DNA from: Paenibacillus caui
GTDB taxonomy: Bacteria > Bacillota > Bacilli > Paenibacillales > Paenibacillaceae
Assembly: GCF_019904135.1 (NCBI RefSeq)
Contig: NZ_JAIOGQ010000001.1
Location: forward strand, 62,001 to 126,000
Direction: 5' to 3'
DNA: 64,000 nt
Part shown: in pieces, positions 43,008 through 51,021 of the stretch
How the letters are laid out: each line of letters opens with the position of its first letter
How positions within the stretch are numbered: the stretch's first letter is position 1
Position numbers and translations under genes: made by a program
The notes under the pieces: model-generated
The model's input: the letters and a program-made list of their open reading frames with translations, nothing else
Databases searched by the model: none
What the model was told of the DNA's origin: nothing

Positions 43008-45085
43008 CCGGATCCCTCCTTCCCTGCCTTTTCGCTGCTGATATATCCTCTTGCTTTGGCAATTCGGTTCATGTGCTGGATCTGCCGGATGGCCCACCTC
43101 TGCGAAAGCGTCGACTGCGGGGAGAAGAACAACACCTTCCCTGCGGGATCGTCTTTGGATCTTCCTGCTCTGCCCGCCATTTGGACAAGGGAAGCTTCAT
43201 CGAATAGCCCGCTGTCCGCATCCAAAATAAAGACGTCGCTGCGCGGTACGGTTACCCCTCGTTCGAGAATGGTTGTGGTCACCAGAATACGAATCTGGCA
43301 GCTGCGGAAGGCGAGCACTTTGGACGCCCGTTCCCCGTCTTGTGAAGAAGTTCCTTCGATCACAAGATCGGGAAAGCTTGTCCGCAGCAGCGAGACAAGC
43401 GGCAGGATGTGCTTGATCCGGGACACAAACATGAAGATTTGCGCTCCGCGGTTGATGGAGTTCTTCAGTTCGGATCGCAGTGCTCCCCCAAGGCGCCTCC
43501 GCCTGGCCAACTCCATGCAGCCGGGCGACTGTATCCGCCTCGGGACCGGGAGCGGATGCCCGTGAAAGCGGGCAGGCACTTTGGCTGCCATGCATTTGCC
43601 GGCCGCTGCCTCCCGCTGCAAGTAACGGGGCGGTGTTGCCGACAGAAAAATAAAATGACCATCGTCACGGCAGCAGGCTTCCGCCGCGAAAGCGAGCATG
43701 GGATCATTGTGATAGGGAAATGCGTCCAATTCATCAATGATCACAAGGTCAAAGGCTTTATGAAACCGCAGCAGCTGATGGGTTGTGGCCAGTACAAGCG
43801 GCGCAGATTGCCAGCGGTCGCTGCTTCCGCCATATAACACGTTCACCTTCTCGGCCGGAAAAGCTTTAGCGATCCGGGGCGCGAGCTCCAGCACCACATC
43901 CCTGCGTGGTGTGGCGACAAGCGCCCGGCCCCCGGCTTCCAGCACGTGCGCCAGCAGCGGGAAGATCATTTCGGTTTTGCCGGCGCCGGTGACGGCCCAG
44001 AGCAGAAAGCGCGCAGGCCGCGTCCCTTTATTCGGCTCCGCCAGAAACCGCAGCGCGGCGGCAGCTGCCTCGCGCTGCGCGGGGCTTAGCCCCCACCGGT
44101 CCAGCTCGTGACCGGTGGGGGGCCCCGGCCGGGCCGCGCGCGCGTTCGCCGCGGCCCGCCCCCCGGCGCTGCCGCGAAGCAGCAGCGCGCAGGCCCGGCT
44201 GCGCCCGAGTGCGAGGCACGCCTCGCAATAGGCGCAGCCGCTCTCCCCGCACGAGGCGCATGGCGCCGTGCGGACTACCGCGCTGCCGCAGCGGCGGCAG
44301 CGGGGGCTTGCCGGCCCGCGCAGCAGGCCGGCAAGCCCCTTCCGTCGCCCGGCTGGCGGGGCGACGCCGGAGAGTAGCTGCAGGCTCCCGGATAGATGCG
44401 CCAGCTGCACAGCTGTGCGCCACGAGCCTGCGAGCAGCGGCAGCGCATCATCAAGCAGCTGCCGCAGTTCCGGGAGCAGCAGCGATCGGCCCGCAAGGGC
44501 CACGGAAAGCTGCTCCACCTCATCAGGCATGGGCAGCTTCCGAAGCGCTGCCATCCCTTCCTTATTGGAGGCATCTGCTGCGAGCAGCCGTCTGAAATCC
44601 GGGGTTATCCCCGTTGAACGGCGGTATAACCACAGCGGCTCATCACGCTCTTGCCGAGCATTTTCCAAGCCCCTGTTCTGTACGCTGCCCGAAATAGCAT
44701 CCTTGTGATCTCTCGCAAGCCCAGGCTTCCGGCTTATTTCCCTGCCTCCTAAAGCGCAGCTCCTCCAGAGGCTGACCGATCGTGTTCCTTTCGCCCCCGT
44801 TCCCGTCCGTTTCTCCTCCTGCCTCCGCCATGTGCTGATCAATTTCCCCCAGTCTCCCAAATCAAAACGGTCATAAGCCGGCATAGATACAAATTGATCA
44901 CGCCAAGCAGCAGCTTGTCCTAAAGGAGCCGCTTCCATGATCAGCACTATGCACTCCGCCGCCGGATATTTTCCACGGTGACTTTCCACGCCTCCTGTCC
45001 ACCATAGCAAATCCATGCGCAGATCCAGGCTTACTTTGGCCTGCCATCGCCCTTTCACCTTCACCACATATAAAGCAGCTTTCAT
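43004..45085 (-). CDS. comFA: Competence helicase ComFA, long form
   Basis: This ATPase helps pull transforming DNA through the membrane. The 693 residues are much longer than the 463 of B. subtilis, because of an N-terminal extension of ~230. A zinc-finger region (CRRCGS, CASCGESGCAYCEACLA) precedes the DEAD-type core: WAVTGAGKTEMIFPLLAHVL (Walker A), LVIIDELDAFPYHND (Walker B) and FIFLSATPP, with MAGRAGRSKDDPAGKVLFF as the arginine-finger motif VI. The zinc-finger part (about 43,990-44,420) is extremely GC-rich and low in complexity. GGGGGG precedes the ATG at 45085. comFB is absent. Confidence 0.93.
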   Translation of the reverse strand: MKAALYVVKVKGRWQAKVSLDLRMDLLWWTGGVESHRGKYPAAECIVLIMEAAPLGQAAAWRDQFVSMPAYDRFDLGDWGKLISTWRRQEEKRTGTGAKGTRSVSLWRSCALGGREISRKPGLARDHKDAISGSVQNRGLENARQERDEPLWLYRRSTGITPDFRRLLAADASNKEGMAALRKLPMPDEVEQLSVALAGRSLLLPELRQLLDDALPLLAGSWRTAVQLAHLSGSLQLLSGVAPPAGRRKGLAGLLRGPASPRCRRCGSAVVRTAPCASCGESGCAYCEACLALGRSRACALLLRGSAGGRAAANARAARPGPPTGHELDRWGLSPAQREAAAAALRFLAEPNKGTRPARFLLWAVTGAGKTEMIFPLLAHVLEAGGRALVATPRRDVVLELAPRIAKAFPAEKVNVLYGGSSDRWQSAPLVLATTHQLLRFHKAFDLVIIDELDAFPYHNDPMLAFAAEACCRDDGHFIFLSATPPRYLQREAAAGKCMAAKVPARFHGHPLPVPRRIQSPGCMELARRRRLGGALRSELKNSINRGAQIFMFVSRIKHILPLVSLLRTSFPDLVIEGTSSQDGERASKVLAFRSCQIRILVTTTILERGVTVPRSDVFILDADSGLFDEASLVQMAGRAGRSKDDPAGKVLFFSPQSTLSQRWAIRQIQHMNRIAKARGYISSEKAGKEGSG

Positions 45086-45228
45086 CTTCCGCCCCCCTGC
45101 CCAAAACAAGATATCAAACAACCGATTTCAGGCGCTCCGGTCGCCTGATCGCTTGTGATTCCAAATGCTGAATAAATCGGGTCGTATCTCCGGCTAGTTC
45201 AATCCTGTCATTTTTCTAATTAATACAA

Positions 45229-45268
45229 CAAAAAACACACTCAAAGCCGTCTGGCTTATCCGAGTGTG
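45229..45268 (-). terminator. Terminator after the small membrane gene
   Basis: On the minus strand CACACTC, an inner AAGCC/GGCTT stem, GAGTGTG, then six T. It separates the 143-residue gene from comFA. Confidence 0.85.
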
Positions 45269-45313
45269 CTTCACCCTGTCTTCTCTTCCTTCGAAGAGAA
45301 GGCTTTCTTTATT

Positions 45314-45745
45314 TTAGCTAACATGTACATAGGGGATTTTGGATGCCTCCCCCGGCTGGCGAAGATCAATAAACAATACGCTCTCCCCCTGAAAATCCGG
45401 TGAATGGCGCTCCAGTTCTTCCTTTGACAGAACTCCTGAAAATTTGATCACCTGCAGATGGATACCCTCGAATCTTCTCATCCGCTCTGCAATAGCCAAG
45501 GTATCATCCTCTGAATCTTCATCAATCAGCGTCACCGTAGGGTGTGTGCTGCGCAGACCCGCATACCAGCAAATCGCTCGCAAATACCACTCCAGCTGCC
45601 GACCGTGGTTGCGGGTGATTAATACATAGTGGATGGACCGTCCGCGGGAACCGGACATTCCCCCATTCGAACGGCTGTACAGCCAGTGAACTACGGCGGC
45701 CGCAAGCCCGTAACCTAACAGAATCCATAATCCCAAAGATATCAT
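45314..45745 (-). CDS. Small membrane protein with glycosyltransferase-like fold, unknown
   Basis: A 143-residue protein with one N-terminal membrane helix (LGLWILLGYGLAAAVVHWLY) and a cytoplasmic part, HYVLITRNHGRQLEWYLRAI then PTVTLIDEDSEDDTLAIAER, that recalls the start of a GT2 nucleotide-binding fold (NxExxL...DDxSxDxT). It stops before any catalytic half, so it is unlikely to be an active enzyme. GGAGG lies 8 nt before the ATG at 45745. It is a one-gene unit with its own terminator, between degU and comFA where B. subtilis has a different gene. Confidence 0.65.
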   Translation of the reverse strand: MISLGLWILLGYGLAAAVVHWLYSRSNGGMSGSRGRSIHYVLITRNHGRQLEWYLRAICWYAGLRSTHPTVTLIDEDSEDDTLAIAERMRRFEGIHLQVIKFSGVLSKEELERHSPDFQGESVLFIDLRQPGEASKIPYVHVS

Positions 45746-46085
45746 GGAGCTCACCTCCCCATCGTCTGAACGGTTCGATAAACCTGTAAAGGTTATAGAA
45801 ACCGTCTGCCTTAACCCTTAAGCTTCAAGCTTATAGCACAGTATATGCGATGGTGAGAGAGGGGGTTACTGGGCATTGGTGTACCGCGTGTCTAGTAAGA
45901 ATCAAGGGTTGTCTGCACTTAAGTTACCCTGGACCTCGCTTTGTAGGATCATTGAAGCAATAACGCGGTAAGCGATTACCACGATTGGTTCCATCCCACT
46001 GGGCTATCCATACAACCAAAGACGTACTTTAATTTTGCTATCATCCTATGATATAAACATCATATTTTTGATAGCAGCGGTTTCT
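45746..46085. other. 340-bp gap after degU
   Basis: No gene seen. At 46036-46076 TGCTATCA and TGATAGCA form a nested hairpin 10 nt after the degU stop without a T-tract; it may protect the 3' end. The remainder should hold the promoter of the small membrane gene, but none is convincing. Confidence 0.4.
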
Positions 46086-46814
46086 CTACAGCGTAACCCA
46101 TCCGAATTTGATCGCGTTGATCACGGCCTGGGTACGGTCGTCAACCTCCATCTTTTGCAAAATGCTGCTGACGTGGTTCTTCACCGTTTTCTCGCTAATA
46201 AACAGATGTTCGCCGATCATCTTGTTGCTCCGGCCCTCAGCCATCAGACGAAGCACTTCGGCCTCCCGTCTGGTCAACGGGTTGTCGTCGCCGGCTACAA
46301 ATTTAACTCCCGCTTCACGAAGCGTGCCGTCCTCTGCAATGGCCCCGGTTTCATGCAAATACTCCATACGGCGCAGCTGCTGGATCAGCTTGCCTGTTAC
46401 TTTAGGATGGATAAACGCATGTCCCTCCGCTACGGAACGAATCGCGTTGATCAGCGACTCCGCCTCCATATCCTTTAGAAGATAGCCTGTCGCCCCTTTG
46501 CGAAGCGTTTCAAACACATAGCTCTCGTCATCATGGATGGATAAAATAATTATTTTAACGTCCGGCATGACCTCCCGAAGCTGCTCGGTCGCATCAACGC
46601 CATTGGTACCCGGCATATTGATATCCATCAGGACAATTTGCGGTTTATATCTTGTACAGCAGTCGAGCACCTGCGATCCGTCACTGCATTCGCCAACGAC
46701 TTCGATGTCTTCCTCCATATTCAAAATTCTTTTAAGTCCTTCCCGAAACAGCTGATGATCATCAGCCAAAAGCACTTTCACTGTTCTGTTCTCCACTGTA
46801 CTCACCTGATCCAT
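46086..46814 (-). CDS. degU: Two-component response regulator DegU
   Basis: This 242-residue NarL/LuxR-type regulator controls degradative enzymes, competence and motility. The receiver domain shows KVLLADDHQLFREGLKRIL and the phosphorylated Asp in IVLMDINMPGTNGVDATEQL. The C-terminal helix-turn-helix is LTRREAEVLRLMAEGRSNKM and ISEKTVKNHVSSILQKME. AAGGAG precedes the ATG, which is 5 nt after the degS stop. Confidence 0.96.
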   Translation of the reverse strand: MDQVSTVENRTVKVLLADDHQLFREGLKRILNMEEDIEVVGECSDGSQVLDCCTRYKPQIVLMDINMPGTNGVDATEQLREVMPDVKIIILSIHDDESYVFETLRKGATGYLLKDMEAESLINAIRSVAEGHAFIHPKVTGKLIQQLRRMEYLHETGAIAEDGTLREAGVKFVAGDDNPLTRREAEVLRLMAEGRSNKMIGEHLFISEKTVKNHVSSILQKMEVDDRTQAVINAIKFGWVTL

Positions 46815-46819
46815 CTTAA

Positions 46820-47992
46820 TTATTGCTCCTTTCTCTTCTCTACGTTTGTCGGAATATGAATGACGATTTTCGTTCCCTGGTTCTCTGCCGACTCAATTTC
46901 CATTCTTCCTTCCAGCAGTTCAACCCGTTCCCGCATTCCTATCAAGCCAAAATGAGCATGCTCCTTGGTCTTCTGCTCGAGCAACTCTACTTTAAACCCA
47001 AGACCGTTATCCTGAACCATAATTTTAATCATCTGGGCTTGATAAGTGATTTCGACACCGACATAAGTAGGGTAGGCATGCTTGGCCGCATTGTTAAGAG
47101 CTTCCTGCACAAGACGGAATATAGCTGCTTCCATAGCGGAAGATAACCGCTGCTCTTTGCCTCTTGTTTCAAAAGTGGCCCTGATCTTGGTCTTCTCCTC
47201 AAAGTCGTGAACATATTTGCGCAGCGTCGGGATAAGGCCCAGATCATCAAGAGCCATAGGCCGCAAATTAAAAATGACCTTGCGCATTTCTTCCAGACTG
47301 GATCTTACCTGGTGCTTTAAATCTACTATTTCGTCCCGAACATTGTCAAAATCCTGCTTGATTAGCATTCTTTCCACAATTTCGGTCCTAAGTACCATAT
47401 TGGCAAGAAGTTGGGCAGGACCATCGTGGATTTCACGCGAAATTCGCTTGCGCTCTTCTTCCTGGGCCAAAATAATTTTCAAACCGAGCAATTGCCTGTT
47501 CTTGGCAGATTCCAGTATCCTCGTTACCTGTCCAATTTCGCCGGACAAATACTCGAGGACTACATTCATCTGGGTACCAATTGTTTCAGCTCTCTCTACG
47601 GACCGTTCTACATTGCGACAGCGTTTCTGCAGCTCATCGCGCCGAGCTTTCAAATACATCTCTTTCTCACGATATATCAAAAGATCAAGCTGCAGCTGCG
47701 TCGCCTTCTCATAAGCCTGCTTGATGTCTTCTTCCTTATAACGCACAAAATCCCGGCTGACTTCCGTCAGCCGGATTCGGGAGCGGCGGTAATTCAGTTC
47801 AAGCTGATCAACCTTCTCTACCGTCTCTGCAGTTTCCTTCATGACCTGCTGAAGCTCGGTATTTAATGTCTTGAGCTCATTGCGTGCAGCATCGAGAATT
47901 TCGATCATTTGCAGTTTGCTGTTTTGCATCACATCGATCGCATTTTTAATGACCCGGTCTATCGCATCGGTTTGAAAATCCACGTAAGTCAT
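46820..47992 (-). CDS. degS: Sensor histidine kinase DegS
   Basis: This 390-residue soluble kinase lacks membrane segments. A long coiled-coil sensor part (KNAIDVMQNSKLQMIEILDA to ~residue 180) leads to the HisKA_3 box EEERKRISREIHDGPAQLLA with the phospho-accepting His. The ATPase follows (VQEALNNAAKHAYPTYVGVE, VQDNGLGFKVELLE and GLIGMRERVELLEGRM). It pairs with DegU. Only 40 nt separate it from the stop of the NAGPA-domain gene, with no terminator seen, so read-through from there is possible. Confidence 0.96.
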   Translation of the reverse strand: MTYVDFQTDAIDRVIKNAIDVMQNSKLQMIEILDAARNELKTLNTELQQVMKETAETVEKVDQLELNYRRSRIRLTEVSRDFVRYKEEDIKQAYEKATQLQLDLLIYREKEMYLKARRDELQKRCRNVERSVERAETIGTQMNVVLEYLSGEIGQVTRILESAKNRQLLGLKIILAQEEERKRISREIHDGPAQLLANMVLRTEIVERMLIKQDFDNVRDEIVDLKHQVRSSLEEMRKVIFNLRPMALDDLGLIPTLRKYVHDFEEKTKIRATFETRGKEQRLSSAMEAAIFRLVQEALNNAAKHAYPTYVGVEITYQAQMIKIMVQDNGLGFKVELLEQKTKEHAHFGLIGMRERVELLEGRMEIESAENQGTKIVIHIPTNVEKRKEQ

Positions 47993-48032
47993 TCTCCATT
48001 TCTTACCCTAGATAATATCAAGTACTATCATA

Positions 48033-50729
48033 TCATGATTCAAGGGTAATAGACTTCGTTTTCTGTTCCCATTTTACGGAGATTCCCAGCCGTTCTGAAA
48101 CTAATCGAATAGGGACTAAAGTCCTGTTATTTATAATTAACGGTGTTACTTCTGCGGTTTGGCGTTGGCCGTTTAAAATATACTCCTTGTTGTCGACATA
48201 GAGATCCAGCATGGTGCTGCCCCGAAGCACCGTAATTCGTTTGAACGCGGCCGTCCATGCGGCCTGTCCGCCGAAATAATCAACTACATATTTGATCGGT
48301 ACGTAGGTTGTTCCATCTTTTACGACCGGAGCAGCATCCATGCTCTGCTTTTGACCGTTAAAGGTGAACGATTTATTGCCGACGGTCATGACGACCTTGG
48401 CACTTGGGGGAAGCGAGCTGTCCCCGCCTGATGGAACGGTAAACCGGATATTGTCAAAAGAAACGCTGCCGGTCATTGCGCGCTCATCCTGGCCTTCCGC
48501 AAGGTTGACGACGTAAAGCCGCTTGAGCTTGGCTCCGGAAGTGATGCCATACGAGCTGAGGTCGATATCTACATGCTTCCAGCCGGTCCAATCCAGCGGT
48601 CTGGCAATATCCAGATACACTGTTTTGCCGCTTACCTCAAGCTCGGCACGCAGCCAGTTCAGGCTCGAATCTCCCAGCACGTCAAGCGACATCGCGGTTG
48701 CCCCTTCCGGAATTTCCTGTCCGCCGCTTCCGTTAAACTGGGCATATGCAAATTTGTTGCCGGTGCCGCCCGTCAGATCGTAATTCAGCTGAAGCACATT
48801 GCCATGATCATCTCCGCTAGGCACAACCTGCGCCTGTCCAGTCACCTCAGCGGGACTGCCGGTAAAAGCGATATTGTAGGCTGTATTTTCAAAATCCTCC
48901 CAGGACTTGTCCCCGGCTGCGCTAAAGGCAATCATCGCGCTGAAGCCGTCGTATCTGGCAATCGCATAGCCGATCTGGGTATTCGGGTTTACGGAATTAA
49001 CCGTAAGCGTGCCATTGCCCACACTGGCCTGAATGCCTTTGAACTCCCATTTCAGCGCGCTTGCCGGCACTTCTACGGTGCGGCCGTCTTTAAGCTTCGC
49101 TTTCGGCGTGACCGCAACCGAAGCACCGGCCTGAAGGGCGCCGCTCACGGCTCCCAGGTTAAGGCCTCTCACGTCGTCTTCTCCAAGCACCGTTACGTTT
49201 GTGCTTACCGTTGCCTGCCCGCTGGCTGCGGTCAGCAGCGCCGCGCCCGGCTTCACGGCTTTAAAAGCGCTGCCGGTCCAGACGACGTTGCCGTTGCTGG
49301 ATTTCCAGGTCGCCGCAATAGTGGACGTATCGATCGGATTATAGTACGTATCGTAGCCTTTCAAATTATAACTGGCTTCCTGCCCGATCAGCAAGGTTTG
49401 AGCGCCGCTTACCTTAAGGCCCTTCAGCGTTCCTTGCGGAGCTGTCGTATAAACGCCGACTCCGTTCACCACCTGGCGTTGAATGGTACCCCCGTTGGAT
49501 GTGGCAAAAGTAAGCGAGCTGTCCGTTTCAGCCAGCGGCCTGGACACCATCGTTGTCGATCCGCCACCGTCAAGGTCAAGCCCTTTCCAGACGCCGATGC
49601 TCGTCATAAAGCCCTGCAGCTCCGTCAGCTTCATGCCGCTGCTGTTGTCATTTTTTTCGGCCGTAATCAGATAAGCATATTTGCCGTCCTTAGAGTAACC
49701 GATTGCCGTCCGGGCCACGGCGCTGCTTCCGCTAACCCCCGTTATCGAGCGGGTAAAGGAAGAGGCTTTTCCCTGATCTACCAATAGCGTATGTCCGCTG
49801 ATCAGCATCTTCAGAGCAGAAGGATCCACCGGCTTCCCGCCGCCTACCGAACGAAGCTGGTAGTTCGCGCTGATATGCTGACCCACAGCCAAATGGCTCA
49901 TCACATAAGCTGCTGCTGTTCCGTGCGCGCGGAGAATGAATCCATCTGCGGGAACCGGACCGGGAATGGCCGCGCCGTTTGAGATTTGCTGTATAACGCC
50001 GTTTTGCACCAGCACCTCAGTCGGCGTTGTTGCAGAATCCCTTGGCCTGTCTGGCGAGCTCCACGCGCTGGTGTAAATATACATGGCGTTCGCGTGGCTG
50101 TACCCGTTGTCAGGCTCCGTCCTGTAGGACTCCTTATTAATGCCGGTTAGCGGAAAAGACGATCCGTCCTCGGCCTGCACGGTTCCTTCAAAAGTAAAGC
50201 TGTCTATCGCAGGCACGTTATTACTGTCCAAATAAAAAGCATACATGCCCTGCAATTGGTTTGGGCTTGTGACCACCTGGCCTTCCGACACCGAAGCCCC
50301 CATGGCGACGCCCTGGCCGCTCGTATTGAAAACGTCCCCATTCACCGCCGCCACTGCGCCGGTCTCCCCTGCCATGCCTCCGACCGATTGACGGGTCGTC
50401 ACCTGCCCGCCCTTACCTGTCATCACATCCAGTTTGACATAAGGATTCGTTAAATCGATCTGAACGACATCGGCCAGCACCTTCACCTGAGAGCCCGACC
50501 GGGTTAACGTATATTGATATTTCTGGAGCTTGACTCCCGACGTAATGATATCCTCAGACAGCTTGACTGCTTGATTTGAGGCTGCGTACACCATCGATGA
50601 GTTTCCCCACAAAGACGTAACTCCCATTACCGGCTGAACCCAGATCAGCCCCGCCAGCGAAATGACCAACCACTTCTTTCCTGCCTTTCCCCGCAAAAAC
50701 CTAGGCTTTGCACAGTACCGATCTACCAT
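48033..50729 (-). CDS. Exported NAGPA-domain protein with copper-amine-oxidase-like N-terminal module
   Basis: This 898-residue secreted protein has a signal peptide with a basic start and the segment WLVISLAGLIWVQPVMGV. A phosphodiester glycosidase (NAGPA) domain spans ~70-430, with TGAVAAVNGDVF and GVWKGLDLDGGGSTTMVSRP near its end. Next come ~280 residues of Ig- and carbohydrate-binding-like beta folds. The tail is a copper amine oxidase N-terminal-like module (FTFNGQKQSMDAAPVVKDGT, YVPIKYVVDYFGG, NNRTLVPIRLVSERLGISVK), common in Paenibacillus wall proteins. NAGPA domains split sugar-phosphodiester links, so wall or teichoic-acid trimming is plausible. It lies just upstream of degS. Confidence 0.85.
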   Translation of the reverse strand: MVDRYCAKPRFLRGKAGKKWLVISLAGLIWVQPVMGVTSLWGNSSMVYAASNQAVKLSEDIITSGVKLQKYQYTLTRSGSQVKVLADVVQIDLTNPYVKLDVMTGKGGQVTTRQSVGGMAGETGAVAAVNGDVFNTSGQGVAMGASVSEGQVVTSPNQLQGMYAFYLDSNNVPAIDSFTFEGTVQAEDGSSFPLTGINKESYRTEPDNGYSHANAMYIYTSAWSSPDRPRDSATTPTEVLVQNGVIQQISNGAAIPGPVPADGFILRAHGTAAAYVMSHLAVGQHISANYQLRSVGGGKPVDPSALKMLISGHTLLVDQGKASSFTRSITGVSGSSAVARTAIGYSKDGKYAYLITAEKNDNSSGMKLTELQGFMTSIGVWKGLDLDGGGSTTMVSRPLAETDSSLTFATSNGGTIQRQVVNGVGVYTTAPQGTLKGLKVSGAQTLLIGQEASYNLKGYDTYYNPIDTSTIAATWKSSNGNVVWTGSAFKAVKPGAALLTAASGQATVSTNVTVLGEDDVRGLNLGAVSGALQAGASVAVTPKAKLKDGRTVEVPASALKWEFKGIQASVGNGTLTVNSVNPNTQIGYAIARYDGFSAMIAFSAAGDKSWEDFENTAYNIAFTGSPAEVTGQAQVVPSGDDHGNVLQLNYDLTGGTGNKFAYAQFNGSGGQEIPEGATAMSLDVLGDSSLNWLRAELEVSGKTVYLDIARPLDWTGWKHVDIDLSSYGITSGAKLKRLYVVNLAEGQDERAMTGSVSFDNIRFTVPSGGDSSLPPSAKVVMTVGNKSFTFNGQKQSMDAAPVVKDGTTYVPIKYVVDYFGGQAAWTAAFKRITVLRGSTMLDLYVDNKEYILNGQRQTAEVTPLIINNRTLVPIRLVSERLGISVKWEQKTKSITLES

Positions 50730-50964
50730 TGTTAAAGCGACTCTCCCATCTTTTATAGCAATCTATGACGGCCTTTTCTCCTCAAAATACCAAATGAGGA
50801 ATCCATCCTCTAATTAATAGACTGCAAAAAGACAGAAAAGTTACGAATCATCATGAATTTTTTGGCGAAAAAGTTCGGGATGGGGAGAATAATAGGCTGA
50901 GTAATTAAGTAAGAGGAAAACTAATACAAAGAGCAGAACGGTGTGATAATTCAGAGCTCTAATA

Positions 50965-51001
50965 AACTAAAATCCCCGTGATTCTCTAGAAACACGGGGA
51001 T
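50965..51001 (-). terminator. Hairpin terminator after the large SLH gene
   Basis: On the minus strand ATCCCCGTG and CACGGGGAT pair around a 12-nt loop followed by TTTTAGTTT. It is 20 nt after the stop at 51022; T-runs on the other side could also let it act on plus-strand transcripts. Confidence 0.75.
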
Positions 51002-51021
51002 CTTTCTTTTTAAAATCGAAA

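Noticed and set aside
46036-46076. Terminator after degU
   Set aside because: A nested hairpin is present but neither strand has a T-tract after it.
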